Shown: positions 42,926 to 51,979 of the stretch, piece after piece | How positions within the stretch are numbered: the first letter of the stretch is position 1 | How the letters are laid out: every line of letters starts with the position of its first letter | Source of the DNA: Halomonas dongshanensis | GTDB lineage: Bacteria > Pseudomonadota > Gammaproteobacteria > Pseudomonadales > Halomonadaceae | Assembly (NCBI RefSeq): GCF_024790395.1 | Contig: NZ_JAJISC010000002.1 | Span: 496,001 to 560,000, forward strand | Length of the DNA stretch: 64,000 bases | Direction of reading: 5' to 3' | Made by a program: the position numbers and the translations under genes | Notes under the pieces: model-generated | Database searches by the model: none | The model's input: only the letters and a program-made list of their open reading frames with translations | What the model was told of the DNA's origin: nothing

Positions 42926-42954
42926 TTGACTTAGCCAAAGCGAATCAGTAATAT
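42926..42954 (+). promoter_or_regulatory. Strong sigma-70 promoter of the tRNA pair
   Basis: TTGACT (42926-42931) and TAATAT (42949-42954) with 17-base spacing, followed by a GC-rich discriminator (ACGCTCCG) typical of stringently controlled stable-RNA promoters. Transcription should start near 42961. Confidence 0.8.
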
Positions 42955-42975
42955 ACGCTCCGTCTTCACGACATA

Positions 42976-43051
42976 GGGGCCTTAGCTCAGCTGGGAGAGC
43001 GCAACACTGGCAGTGTTGAGGTCAGCGGTTCGATCCCGCTAGGCTCCACCA
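42976..43051 (+). tRNA. tRNA-Ala, anticodon GGC
   Basis: 76 nt with acceptor stem GGGGCCT/AGGCTCC, D-arm TAGCTCAGCTGGGAGAGC, anticodon loop CTGGCAG (GGC), T-arm GGTTCGATCC and genomically encoded CCA. Reads GCC/GCU alanine codons. Confidence 0.97.
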
Positions 43052-43077
43052 CATCACATCCGTGATGTTTTCTTTGC

Positions 43078-43153
43078 GTCCCATTCGTCTAGTGGTCTAG
43101 GACACCGCCCTTTCACGGCGGGAACAGGGGTTCGAACCCCCTATGGGACGCCA
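43078..43153 (+). tRNA. tRNA-Glu, anticodon TTC
   Basis: 76 nt with acceptor stem GTCCCAT/ATGGGAC, anticodon loop CTTTCAC (TTC), T-arm GGTTCGAACC, discriminator G and encoded CCA. It is the substrate of the GltX encoded just upstream. Confidence 0.97.
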
Positions 43154-43269
43154 TCTCCTGCGGGCCTCGTTCTCCTCTATTTTTCATCGTTTGATAACGA
43201 TTCCTCTTCTTATTGTCAATGCTGTGGCCTGGGTATTTTTAACCCCTTTTAGGCTTTTTGGCACTTGAC

Positions 43270-43478
43270 TTGTCCACTTTTGCGGTTCTTTCGAAAGAGT
43301 TGTGCACAACCATCGCGCGTTCGTGTAGAAAAATTCCATATCTTCTTATTTTGTTTAAAATCAATAAGTTATATTAGATCAAAAAATGACCAATCTAACT
43401 CAAAGCCCCTCCCTATGGCGATTCCGAGACGTTTTCTAGTGGTTGTGAACAGGCTTATCCACAGATCGTGTGGAAAAC
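43270..43478. other. Cluster of DnaA-box-like sequences beside an AT-rich stretch
   Basis: TTGTCCACT (43270), TTGTGCACA (43300, palindromic), TTGTGAACA (43443), a perfect consensus box TTATCCACA (43455-43463) and TTTTCCACA on the minus strand (43470-43478) fall within 210 bases. Between them, 43328-43400 is very AT-rich with GATCAAAAAATG. The gap 43154-43555 holds no gene. This resembles an origin or a DnaA-titrating site; no dnaA, rpmH or gidA is nearby. Confidence 0.4.
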
Positions 43479-43558
43479 CCTCAAACGCGCTTCTGAGCCC
43501 TGTAGGAGCCCTTGAGATCAAGCAATGAAGAGCAATGTGGTTGGGCTTGGGAAGAATG

Positions 43559-43583
43559 AAAAAGGCCGCCTGAGAAGGCGGCC
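43559..43583 (-). terminator. Rho-independent terminator of gltA
   Basis: On the minus strand GGCCGCC-TTCTCA-GGCGGCC is followed by TTTTT. It lies 70 bases beyond the gltA stop. Confidence 0.85.
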
Positions 43584-43606
43584 TGAGGCGATATGACTTG
43601 ATCGAG

Positions 43607-43645
43607 GGCTCAAGAGCAGAAGGTGTGCGCCTCTGCTCTTGAGCC
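43607..43645. other. Long hairpin just after the gltA stop codon
   Basis: GGCTCAAGAGCAGA (43607-43620) and TCTGCTCTTGAGCC (43632-43645) are perfect 14-base inverted repeats around an 11-base loop, without a T run. It lies between the gltA stop and the true terminator and may protect the 3' end of the mRNA. Confidence 0.65.
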
Positions 43646-43652
43646 GGGCGAC

Positions 43653-44939
43653 TTACTTCTTGGGGTAGTCGCGCTGATCGTGGCCGATGTACAGCTGGCG
43701 TGGACGACCGATCTTGTAGCTTTCGCTGAGCATTTCGTGCCAGTGTGAGATCCAGCCGATGGTGCGTGAAACGGCGAAGATCACGGTGAACATGTTGGTC
43801 GGAATGCCCATCGCCTTGAGAATGATGCCGGAGTAGAAGTCGACATTGGGGTAGAGCTTGCGTTCGACGAAGTACTCGTCTTCCAGTGCGATCTGTTCCA
43901 GGCGTTTGGCAATCTTGAGCTGTGGATCGTCGGAGAGACCGAGCTCGGCCAGGACCTCGTCGCAGGTCTCTTTCATGACCTTGGCGCGGGGGTCGAAGTT
44001 GCGATAGACGCGGTGTCCAAAGCCCATCAGCTTGAACGGATCGTTCTTGTCTTTTGCCTTATCGATGAAGCGCTGGATGTTCTCTTCGGACTCATCACCG
44101 ATTTCGTCGAGCATGGCCAAAACGGCTTCGTTGGCGCCGCCGTGGGCCGGGCCCCAAAGTGCGGCAATGCCGGCGCTAATGCAGGCAAAGGGGTTGGCGC
44201 CGGTGGAGCCGGCCAGACGCACGGTAGAGGTCGAGGCGTTCTGCTCGTGGTCGGCGTGGAGCATGAAGATGCGGTCCATCGCTTTGGCGTAGACCGGGTT
44301 GATCTTGTACTCCTCGCAGGGATTGCTGAACATCATGTAGAGGAAGTTCTCTGCATAGCTCAGATCGTTACGCGGATAGTTGAACGGCTGGCCTACGTTG
44401 TACTTGTAGGACATCGCGGCGATCGTCGGCATCTTGGCGATCAAGCGCACGGCGCTGATGACGCGATCTTCCTCTTTGGTGATGTCCATGTGGTCATGGT
44501 AGAACGCGGCCAGGCCGCCGACGACGCCGCACAAAATCGACATCGGGTGGGCGTCACGCCGGAAACCCTTGAAGAAGTTGTTGATCTGGTCGTGAACCAT
44601 GGTGTGGTTACGAATACGGGCGTTGAAGTCGGCGTATTCTTCATCGTTCGGCAACTCGCCAAACAGCAGGGTGTAACACAGCTCGACGAAGTTGGACTCT
44701 TTAGCGAGTTGGTCGATGGGGTAACCGCGATGGAGCAGTACGCCCTTGCCGCCATCGATATAGGTGATGGCGGACTGGCATGAAGAGGTGGCCATGAAGC
44801 CGGGGTCGTAGGTGAACAGGCCTTCGGCGCCCAAGCCACGAACGTCGATGACGTCGGGTCCCAGAGTGCCGGAATACATGGGTAGCTCGATCGATTTGTC
44901 CAGACCGTCTACCGTCAATGTCGCTTTCCTGTCAGCCAT
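43653..44939 (-). CDS. gltA: Citrate synthase, type II
   Basis: A 428-residue hexameric-type citrate synthase that condenses acetyl-CoA and oxaloacetate. Active-site segments [25 protein letters not shown] (catalytic His) and [14 protein letters not shown] (His, Arg; catalytic Asp further on in VDFYSG) are present, and the N-terminal beta-domain ([28 protein letters not shown]) marks the Gram-negative NADH-regulated form. ATG 44939 follows AAGGAGG by 6 bases; the frame is open to 45122. Divergent from the sdh-suc cluster. Confidence 0.96.
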   Translation of the reverse strand: MADRKATLTVDGLDKSIELPMYSGTLGPDVIDVRGLGAEGLFTYDPGFMATSSCQSAITYIDGGKGVLLHRGYPIDQLAKESNFVELCYTLLFGELPNDEEYADFNARIRNHTMVHDQINNFFKGFRRDAHPMSILCGVVGGLAAFYHDHMDITKEEDRVISAVRLIAKMPTIAAMSYKYNVGQPFNYPRNDLSYAENFLYMMFSNPCEEYKINPVYAKAMDRIFMLHADHEQNASTSTVRLAGSTGANPFACISAGIAALWGPAHGGANEAVLAMLDEIGDESEENIQRFIDKAKDKNDPFKLMGFGHRVYRNFDPRAKVMKETCDEVLAELGLSDDPQLKIAKRLEQIALEDEYFVERKLYPNVDFYSGIILKAMGIPTNMFTVIFAVSRTIGWISHWHEMLSESYKIGRPRQLYIGHDQRDYPKK

Positions 44940-45015
44940 GCTGGCCTCCTTTCGAATTCGATGTATGACGCAAAAGTCGTTGTTTCGTATACCGCGCCGG
45001 CAAAAAGGCTTGCCC

Positions 45016-45043
45016 ACTATAGAAGCGTGCAACTTTTTGTCAA
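45016..45043 (-). promoter_or_regulatory. Sigma-70 promoter of gltA
   Basis: On the minus strand TTGACA (45043-45038) and TATAGT (45021-45016) with 16-base spacing. A perfect -35 and near-perfect -10 about 75-100 bases before the start codon. Confidence 0.8.
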
Positions 45044-45265
45044 TTAGCCTGATCGTTGCGCAGAGTTGTACATGATATTTCGGATAGAGTGTTGTTGTTA
45101 TAGGCTTGTGCAAGGTGTGCAAGCGGGTATCGTGTTGACAATCAACTGGTTAACAGGCTTATCAAAAGGTAGCCTGTACTCACTATAGCGATGCTGCAGC
45201 GCAAAATCGACCAAAATGGTCGACAATTCGTCTTCGCCATTGGTCGAGTTAAATTTGAGTTTGGT

Positions 45266-45294
45266 TTGTCAGCGCGGTCGAAGGTTCTTATAAT
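45266..45294 (+). promoter_or_regulatory. Sigma-70 promoter of the sdh operon
   Basis: TTGTCA (45266-45271), 17-base spacer, perfect TATAAT (45289-45294). It leaves a leader of about 125 bases before sdhC. Confidence 0.8.
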
Positions 45295-45425
45295 CTTGGC
45301 GCGCGACCGGCCGGATAGGTGGTCGTGCCAGACTTGGCAACGGCCGAGCCCCTTCCAGCAACCACCGCCCGCTCGGGCCATGCCCGACCTGTCGCAGAGC
45401 GGGCCAAGAGAGTGTGTATAACGCC

Positions 45426-45803
45426 GTGAATAGCAAACGACCCGTAAACCTCGATCTAACTACGATACATTTCCCACTCCCGGCCCTGACCTCGATCACG
45501 CACCGCATCACCGGTGTCATCCTGTTCGTTGGCTTGATCTTCGCTTTTTGGGCGCTGAGCAAGTCGCTATCTTCACCGGCGGGCTTCGAAACCGTAAGCG
45601 ACGTGTTGGCCAACAACATTTTGGCCAAGCTGGTCGCTTGGGGATTGCTGTCGGCACTGGCATTCCACTTCGTTGCAGGTATCAAGCACCTGCTGATGGA
45701 TGCCGATATCGGCGTCACCTTGGAAGGTAGCGTGAAGAAGGCGCAGATCACCGTCGTCGTGAGCGCCGTATTAATCATTCTGGCAGGAGTCTGGGTATGG
45801 TAA
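45426..45803 (+). CDS. sdhC: Succinate dehydrogenase cytochrome b556 subunit
   Basis: A 125-residue membrane anchor with three helices that binds haem b and ubiquinone. VNSKRPVNLDLTTIHFPLPALTSITHRITGVILF matches SdhC of pseudomonads; the haem-ligating His is expected in FHFVAGIKHLLMD. Start GTG 45426 is chosen by homology (proteins begin MxSxRPVNLDL); GTG 45414 in the same frame is an alternative, and neither has a strong ribosome binding site. The 3' end overlaps sdhD by seven bases. Confidence 0.9.
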   Translation: MNSKRPVNLDLTTIHFPLPALTSITHRITGVILFVGLIFAFWALSKSLSSPAGFETVSDVLANNILAKLVAWGLLSALAFHFVAGIKHLLMDADIGVTLEGSVKKAQITVVVSAVLIILAGVWVW

Positions 45804-46144
45804 CCAACATTACCAGTTTTGGTCGTAGTGGGCTGTCCGACTGGCTCATGCAGCGCGTTTCCGCCGTAGTGCTGGCACTCTACGCGGTTTTCATCGTGGC
45901 TTACCTGCTGTTCAACCCGGACCTCGACTACTACACCTGGAGCGGCCTGTTCGCTCAGACGTGGATGCGGATTTTCTCACTGCTGGCCTTCATCTCCATG
46001 GCGGCGCACGCCTGGATCGGCCTGTGGACCGTGACCACCGATTACCTTAAGCCAACTCACCTGCGGGTAGGTGCCCAGACCGTCATTATTCTGGCCATCT
46101 TCGTTTTCCTGGTGTGGGGCATTCAAATTCTGTGGGGAGCTTGA
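45797..46144 (+). CDS. sdhD: Succinate dehydrogenase membrane anchor subunit
   Basis: A 115-residue three-helix protein (SGLSDWLMQRVSAVVLALYAVFIVAYLLF, then AHAWIGLWTVTTDYLK, with haem/quinone-proximal His and Asp-Tyr). It forms the quinone site with SdhC. ATG 45797 lies inside the end of sdhC, with CAGGAGT upstream; sdhA starts 4 bases after its stop. Confidence 0.93.
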   Translation: MVTNITSFGRSGLSDWLMQRVSAVVLALYAVFIVAYLLFNPDLDYYTWSGLFAQTWMRIFSLLAFISMAAHAWIGLWTVTTDYLKPTHLRVGAQTVIILAIFVFLVWGIQILWGA

Positions 46145-46147
46145 TAC

Positions 46148-47920
46148 ATGTCTAACCTTCGTAGCCTAACGTTTGACGCCATCATCATCGGTGGCGGTGG
46201 CTCCGGTTTGCGCGCGGCGCTCGAGCTTGCCAAATCGGGCAAGAAGACCGCTGTGCTCTCCAAGGTCTTTCCCACGCGCTCCCACACGGTCTCCGCTCAG
46301 GGTGGTATTACCTGCGCCATCGCTTCCGCCGATCCGAACGACGATTGGCGCTGGCACATGTACGACACGGTTAAGGGCGGCGACTACATCGCCGACCAGG
46401 ACGCCGCCGAATACATGTGCTCCGAAGGCCCTAAGGCGGTTTTCGAGCTCGAACATATGGGTCTGCCGTTTTCGCGTTTCGACAATGGCCGTATCTATCA
46501 GCGCCCCTTCGGCGGTCAGTCGAAGAACTTCGGTGAAGGCGGTCAGGCGGCGCGTACCTGCGCGGCGGCAGACCGTACCGGCCACGCGCTGCTGCATACC
46601 CTTTACCAGAACAACCTGAAGAACAACACCACTTTCCTCAACGAGTGGTACGCGGTGGATCTGGTCAAAAACGCCAACAACGATGTCGTGGGCTGTATCG
46701 CCATGTGCATCGAAACCGGCGAAGTCGTCCATGTGAAATCTAAGGCAACCGTATTGGCCACCGGCGGCGCCGGGCGTATCTATGCCTCTACTACCAACGC
46801 CTTGATCAATACCGGCGACGGCATCGGTATGGCCCTGCGTGCGGGCTTCCCGATGCAGGATATGGAAATGTGGCAGTTCCACCCAACCGGCATCTATGGC
46901 GCCGGTACGCTGGTGACCGAGGGCTGTCGGGGTGAGGGTGGCTATCTAATCAACAAGGACGGCGAGCGTTTCATGGAGCGCTATGCGCCCAACGCCAAAG
47001 ACCTTGCTGGTCGCGACGTTGTCGCCCGCTCCATGGTCATGGAGATTCTCGAAGGTCGCGGCTGTGGCGACAAAGGCGATCACGTCTTCCTCAAGCTCGA
47101 TCACCTGGGTGAGGAAGTGCTGGGCAAGCGTCTGCCGGGCATCGTCGAGCTATCCAAGACGTTTGCGCACGTCGATCCGGCCAAGGATCCGATCCCAGTC
47201 GTGCCGACCTGCCACTACATGATGGGCGGCGTGCCGACCAACGTGCACGGTCAGGCCATCATGCAGGACGAGAACGGCAACGATCAGATCATCAACGGCC
47301 TGTTCGCCTGTGGCGAAGCGGCCTGCGTATCGGTACACGGGGCCAATCGCCTGGGCGGTAACTCACTGCTCGATCTTGTGGTCTTCGGCCGCGCTGCGGG
47401 TATCTTCATCGAAGGCGCGCTGAACGAAGGTATCAACTACCTCGATGCCTCCGAGTCCGATATCGAATTCGCCATGAAGCGTATGTCGCGCTGGAACGAA
47501 TCCGAAGGCGGCGAGAGCGTGCCGGCGCTTAAGGCCGAACTGCAAGACATCATGCAGAATTCTTTTGGCGTATTCCGCGAAGAGAAGAACATGGTAGAGG
47601 GCGTACAGAAACTGGCCGAACTGCGCGAGCGCGTGGCCAACGCCCACCTGCCAGACAAGTCGAACGCCTTCAACACTGCGCGTGTGGAAGCGTTGGAGCT
47701 GGACAACCTGATGGAAGTGGCAGAAGCGACGGCGATCGCTGCCCTCGAGCGTAAGGAGAGCCGTGGTGCTCACTCGCGTTACGACTATCCGGACCGTGAT
47801 GATGTCAACTGGCTGAAGCACTCGCTCTACTTCCCGGCAACCAAAGAGCTGAAGAAGCGCGACGTCAACTTCAAACCGAAAACCGTCGACACCTTCGAGC
47901 CCAAGGTTCGTACCTACTAA
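46148..47920 (+). CDS. sdhA: Succinate dehydrogenase flavoprotein subunit
   Basis: A 590-residue FAD enzyme oxidising succinate to fumarate. [14 protein letters not shown] binds FAD, the covalent-FAD His is in [10 protein letters not shown], and [22 protein letters not shown] and [14 protein letters not shown] are active-site stretches. Length equals that of E. coli (588). It is attached to the membrane via SdhB, SdhC and SdhD. Confidence 0.97.
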   Translation: MSNLRSLTFDAIIIGGGGSGLRAALELAKSGKKTAVLSKVFPTRSHTVSAQGGITCAIASADPNDDWRWHMYDTVKGGDYIADQDAAEYMCSEGPKAVFELEHMGLPFSRFDNGRIYQRPFGGQSKNFGEGGQAARTCAAADRTGHALLHTLYQNNLKNNTTFLNEWYAVDLVKNANNDVVGCIAMCIETGEVVHVKSKATVLATGGAGRIYASTTNALINTGDGIGMALRAGFPMQDMEMWQFHPTGIYGAGTLVTEGCRGEGGYLINKDGERFMERYAPNAKDLAGRDVVARSMVMEILEGRGCGDKGDHVFLKLDHLGEEVLGKRLPGIVELSKTFAHVDPAKDPIPVVPTCHYMMGGVPTNVHGQAIMQDENGNDQIINGLFACGEAACVSVHGANRLGGNSLLDLVVFGRAAGIFIEGALNEGINYLDASESDIEFAMKRMSRWNESEGGESVPALKAELQDIMQNSFGVFREEKNMVEGVQKLAELRERVANAHLPDKSNAFNTARVEALELDNLMEVAEATAIAALERKESRGAHSRYDYPDRDDVNWLKHSLYFPATKELKKRDVNFKPKTVDTFEPKVRTY

Positions 47921-47947
47921 CCGCTGCACTCACGAGAGGGAGTCACT

Positions 47948-48658
47948 ATGTCCAATCTTCAGGTGTCCGTCTATCGCTACAACCCGGAAACCGACTCCGC
48001 GCCTTACATGCAGGAGTTTCAGGTCGATACCAAAGGGCGTGATCTGATGGTTCTGGATGTTCTGCACTTGATGAAAGAGCAGGACAGCGGCCTGGCTTAT
48101 CGTCGCAGCTGCCGTGAAGGCGTCTGCGGTTCCGACGGCATGAACATGAACGGCAAGAACGGCTTGGCCTGCATCACGCCGCTGTCTGACGTGGTCAAGG
48201 GCGGCAAGCTGACCCTGCGCCCGCTACCGGGCCTACCCGTCATTCGCGACATGGTCGTCGACATGGGAATGTTCTATAAGCAGTACGAGCGCATTCAGCC
48301 GTATCTGCAGAACGAAACCCCGGCGCCCGCCATCGAGCGCCTACAGTCGCCGGAAGACCGCGACAAGCTCGACGGTCTCTACGAGTGCATTCTATGCGCT
48401 TGCTGTTCGACCTCGTGCCCGTCGTTTTGGTGGAACCCGGACAAGTTCGTTGGCCCGGCGGGGCTGTTGCAGTCCTACCGCTTCCTGGCCGATTCACGCG
48501 ATACCGCGACCCGTGAGCGCTTGAGCGAACTCGAAGATCCGTTCTCGCTGTTCCGCTGCCGCGGCATCATGAACTGCGTTGCGGTGTGTCCGAAAGGCCT
48601 CAACCCGACGCGGGCAATCGGCAAGATTCGCGAGATGCTGTTGGCCGACGCGACCTAA
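47948..48658 (+). CDS. sdhB: Succinate dehydrogenase iron-sulfur subunit
   Basis: A 236-residue protein with three clusters: [2Fe-2S] ligands in SCREGVCGSDGMNMNGKNGLAC, and [4Fe-4S]/[3Fe-4S] ligands in CILCACCSTSCP and CRGIMNCVAVCPKGLNP. It passes electrons from FAD to quinone. GAGGGAG precedes the ATG. Last gene of the sdhCDAB block. Confidence 0.97.
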   Translation: MSNLQVSVYRYNPETDSAPYMQEFQVDTKGRDLMVLDVLHLMKEQDSGLAYRRSCREGVCGSDGMNMNGKNGLACITPLSDVVKGGKLTLRPLPGLPVIRDMVVDMGMFYKQYERIQPYLQNETPAPAIERLQSPEDRDKLDGLYECILCACCSTSCPSFWWNPDKFVGPAGLLQSYRFLADSRDTATRERLSELEDPFSLFRCRGIMNCVAVCPKGLNPTRAIGKIREMLLADAT

Positions 48659-49107
48659 GTCGATGGTCTAAATCAAGGAAGTAGAGATAAAAAGCAAACG
48701 TCATACAGCTTGAGTGCCAAAGCTACTTAAATCTGGGCGTTTCGCTTGCTATCATAGGGGCTGTCAGGTGATGCGACATTGCGTCACATCGCTTGATCAG
48801 CCACGTTTAAAAGCCGGTGCCGAGCGTACCGGCTTTTGAGCATGAGCTGAGTGGGTCGCTTTGAGCCAAAGCGGCTACGCTAGAATACGAGTTAGGCGTG
48901 CGCGTTTTAATCCACCGCTTGCGGTTGAAAATTAGCCCGCTGCACGCAATGAAATAAAGCGTTAGATGAAATAAAGAGCTAGAAGGGTTGCCGGCGTTTG
49001 GTCGGTGCCGCCGGCCAAAGTTTTGCCCCGCCGGCAGGGCAATAGCGATGTCATTGCGCGTTGCAATGACGCCGATACCACCCCCATCAGTGCAGGGTGA
49101 CCGAGAG
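48659..49107. other. Gap between sdhB and sucA with a terminator-like hairpin
   Basis: Contains a perfect hairpin (48809-48837), a second small stem (CGCTTT...AAAGCG near 48848-48864), an 11-base direct repeat ATGAAATAAAG (48949-48959 and 48966-48976), and a possible weak promoter TTAAAT-N17-TATCAT near 48727-48755. No gene is evident, although the sucA frame stays open upstream to 48988. Confidence 0.5.
48809..48838 (+). terminator. Terminator-like hairpin between sdhB and sucA
   Basis: AAAAGCCGGT (48809-48818) pairs perfectly with ACCGGCTTTT (48828-48837) around a 9-base loop. The trailing T run is part of the stem, so termination would be partial, allowing a lower suc than sdh output. Confidence 0.6.
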
Positions 49108-51942
49108 ATGCAACAAGGCATAATGGAGTTGATGTGGCGTTCCTCTCACGTTAGTGGTGGCAATGTTCACTACGTGGAAGCGCTTTACGAGCAGTACCTC
49201 GCCGATCCCGATGCTGTCCCCACCGAGTGGCGCGACTATTTCGATCAGTTGCCCCGTCCTGAGGGCAGTGCCTCCCACGATGTTCCGCTAAGCCCGGTCC
49301 GTGAACAGTTCTACCAGTTGGGGCGTGAAAGCCGCCCCGGTCGTGTAGCTGCCGCTGCCGACAGCGGTGAGAACAAGAAGCAGGTCAAGGTTCTTCAACT
49401 GATCAACGCCTACCGCTTCCGTGGCCATCAGAAGGCTAATATCGATCCGCTGGGCCTGCGTAATCCCACCCCCGTTCCCGACCTAGACTTATCGTTCCAC
49501 CAGCTCTCCAAGAGCGATCTGGATACTGAATTCCAGACAGGCTCTTTCTTCCTAGGGATCGATAAGGCGCCGCTGCGTGATATCGTCGATGCGCTGGAGC
49601 AGACGTATTGCCGCTCCATCGGCTGCGAAATCATGCATATCGTCGACACCGAAGAGAAACGCTGGCTGCAGCGCCGCTTCGAGTCCGTGCGCAGCGCTCC
49701 AACGTTTAGCGATGATGTGCGTAAACACATTCTCGAGCGTTTATCGGCGGCCGAGGGGCTGGAGAGCTATCTGGCGTCGAAGTACCCGGGTACCAAGCGG
49801 TTTGGCCTCGAGGGCGGTGAAGCTTTCATTCCCATGGTTGACGAGCTGATCCAGCGTGCGGGTGGCTACGGCACCAAAGAAGTCGTTATCGGCATGGCTC
49901 ACCGCGGCCGCCTCAACCTATTGGTCAACATTCTGGGTAAGAGCCCGGCCGAATTGATCGATGAGTTCGATGGTAAGAAGATCATCGAGCGCGGCTCCGG
50001 TGACGTGAAGTATCACCAAGGCTTCAGTTCCAACGTCATGACGCCCGGTGGTGAAGTACACCTGGCGCTTTCGTTCAACCCCTCGCATCTGGAAATCGTC
50101 GCGCCCGTGGTCGAAGGCTCGGTGCGCGCCCGCCAGGATCGACGTAACGATCCCGATGGCGAGAAGGTACTGCCGATCAACGTTCACGGCGATGCCTCCT
50201 TCGCCGGTCAGGGCGTGGTCATGGAGACGTTCCAAATGTCTCAGACCCGTGCGTACAAGACCGGTGGCACGGTACATATCGTGATCAACAACCAGGTGGG
50301 CTTCACTACCTCCAACCCCCTGGATTCGCGTTCGACCGAGTACTGTACCGATATCGCCAAGATGGTTCAGGCGCCGATTTTTCACGTTAACGGCGACGAT
50401 CCGGACGCGGTGATCCACGCCACTCAAGTGGCGCTCGACTACCGTCAGCAGTTCAAGAAAGATGTCGTCATCGATCTGGTGTGCTACCGCCGTCGCGGCC
50501 ACAACGAAGCCGACGAGCCCTCCGGCACCCAGCCGATGATGTACGCTAAAATCAAGGATCACCCCTCTTCGCGTACGCTCTACGCCGAGCGTTTGGTCGC
50601 CCAAAAAGTGCTCTCGGAAGAGGACGCCAAGGCGCTGGCCGAAAATTATCGCGACGATCTGGTCGCGGGTAACCACGTAGCCAACGCGCTGGTCCTCGAG
50701 CCCAATAAATCGCTGTTCGTCGATTGGGCGCCGTATCTCGGTCACGAGTGGACCGGCGATGCCGACACCACCTTCGATATGAAACGCCTGCAGCAGCTGG
50801 CAGCGAAGATGTGTGAGATTCCAGACGGTGTCGAAGTGCAGCGTCAGGTCGCCAAGATCTACGAAGACCGCCGCAAGATGCAGGCGGGCGGCATGGCCAT
50901 GAATTGGGGCTTCGCCGAAACCCTGGCGTATGCCACACTGCTCGAACAGGGTCACCCGATCCGTATTACCGGTCAGGACGTTGGTCGCGGCACCTTCTCC
51001 CACCGTCATGCGGTGGTGCACAACCAGAAGGATGGCTCGACCTACGTACCGCTGCAGAACATGGCCGATGGTCAGCCGAGCTTCACCATCCATGACTCCT
51101 TCCTCTCCGAGGAAGCCGTGTTGGCCTTTGAGTACGGTTACTCCACTACCGCACCTAACGACCTGGTCATCTGGGAAGCGCAGTTCGGTGACTTCTTCAA
51201 CGGTGCACAGGTGGTGGTCGATCAGTTCATCTCCTCAGGTGAAACCAAATGGGGCCGCCTGTGTGGTTTGACCATGCTGCTACCACACGGCTACGAAGGT
51301 CAGGGCCCCGAGCACTCTTCGGCGCGCCTGGAGCGCTTCCTACAGCTGTGCGCTGAGAACAACATGCAGGTGTGCGTACCCACGACCCCGGCGCAGATCT
51401 ATCACCTGCTGCGTCGCCAGGTCATTCGTCCGCTGCGCAAACCGCTCGTGGTCATGTCACCCAAGTCGCTGCTGCGTCACAAGGAAGCGACATCGAGCCT
51501 GGACGAACTGGCCTACGGCAAGTTCCACATGGTACTTGGCGATCAGGCGGAGCTCGCGGCCGAAGAAGTCACGCGGGTGATTCTGTGCGCTGGCAAGGTC
51601 TACTACGACCTGGCGGCTTGGCGTGCGGAGAACGAGCGCAGCGATACCGCTATCGTACGTATCGAACAGCTCTACCCGTTCCCCAAAGAGGAGCTTTTCG
51701 AAGCTCTCAGCGGCTACGCCAACGTCGAAGACGTGGTCTGGTGTCAGGAAGAGCCGCTCAACCAGGGCGCTTGGTATTCGAGCCAGCACCACATGCGTGC
51801 CGTGGTCGACATGCTCAAGGATGGCCTGGGACGCGATCTGAAATTTGCCGGACGCCCGGCGTCAGCAGCACCCGCGGCCGGCTACATGTCCGTCCATACC
51901 GAACAGCAGCGCCAGCTGGTGGAAGACGCCTTCAACCTGTAA
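49108..51942 (+). CDS. sucA: 2-oxoglutarate dehydrogenase E1 component
   Basis: A 944-residue thiamine-diphosphate enzyme that decarboxylates 2-oxoglutarate and transfers the succinyl group to SucB. MQQGIMELMWRSSHVSGGNVHYVEALYEQYLADP is the usual N-terminus that docks the complex; GMAHRGRLNLLVN, SFNPSHLEIV, GDASFAGQGV and GRRGHNEADEPS are thiamine/substrate segments; GQDVGRGTFSHRHAV follows in the pyrimidine domain. ATG 49108 gives the canonical length; codons upstream to 48988 are open but not protein-like. Confidence 0.97.
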   Translation: MQQGIMELMWRSSHVSGGNVHYVEALYEQYLADPDAVPTEWRDYFDQLPRPEGSASHDVPLSPVREQFYQLGRESRPGRVAAAADSGENKKQVKVLQLINAYRFRGHQKANIDPLGLRNPTPVPDLDLSFHQLSKSDLDTEFQTGSFFLGIDKAPLRDIVDALEQTYCRSIGCEIMHIVDTEEKRWLQRRFESVRSAPTFSDDVRKHILERLSAAEGLESYLASKYPGTKRFGLEGGEAFIPMVDELIQRAGGYGTKEVVIGMAHRGRLNLLVNILGKSPAELIDEFDGKKIIERGSGDVKYHQGFSSNVMTPGGEVHLALSFNPSHLEIVAPVVEGSVRARQDRRNDPDGEKVLPINVHGDASFAGQGVVMETFQMSQTRAYKTGGTVHIVINNQVGFTTSNPLDSRSTEYCTDIAKMVQAPIFHVNGDDPDAVIHATQVALDYRQQFKKDVVIDLVCYRRRGHNEADEPSGTQPMMYAKIKDHPSSRTLYAERLVAQKVLSEEDAKALAENYRDDLVAGNHVANALVLEPNKSLFVDWAPYLGHEWTGDADTTFDMKRLQQLAAKMCEIPDGVEVQRQVAKIYEDRRKMQAGGMAMNWGFAETLAYATLLEQGHPIRITGQDVGRGTFSHRHAVVHNQKDGSTYVPLQNMADGQPSFTIHDSFLSEEAVLAFEYGYSTTAPNDLVIWEAQFGDFFNGAQVVVDQFISSGETKWGRLCGLTMLLPHGYEGQGPEHSSARLERFLQLCAENNMQVCVPTTPAQIYHLLRRQVIRPLRKPLVVMSPKSLLRHKEATSSLDELAYGKFHMVLGDQAELAAEEVTRVILCAGKVYYDLAAWRAENERSDTAIVRIEQLYPFPKEELFEALSGYANVEDVVWCQEEPLNQGAWYSSQHHMRAVVDMLKDGLGRDLKFAGRPASAAPAAGYMSVHTEQQRQLVEDAFNL

Positions 51943-51979
51943 GCGACCACCGGACCTAGAGAATACATAAGGAAACGAC

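Larger units (their letters stand above)
44940..45425. other. Divergent gltA/sdh regulatory region
   Basis: About 485 bases without a gene, carrying the gltA promoter (45016-45043, minus) and the sdh promoter (45266-45294, plus). An inverted repeat AGGCTTATC...AAGGTAGCCT near 45152-45175 and GTTGAC...GTTAAC near 45132-45152 lie between them as possible regulator sites; I cannot assign a regulator. Confidence 0.55.

Noticed and set aside
45003..45122. N-terminal extension of citrate synthase
   Set aside because: These codons cover the gltA promoter (45016-45043); the AAGGAGG before ATG 44939 decides the start.
48949..48976. Direct repeat ATGAAATAAAG twice upstream of sucA
   Set aside because: Two short copies only, no link to a regulator; probably local slippage.
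49918..51093. 391-codon antisense frame over sucA
   Set aside because: Same reason: a shadow of the sucA codon pattern, without a plausible start or family.
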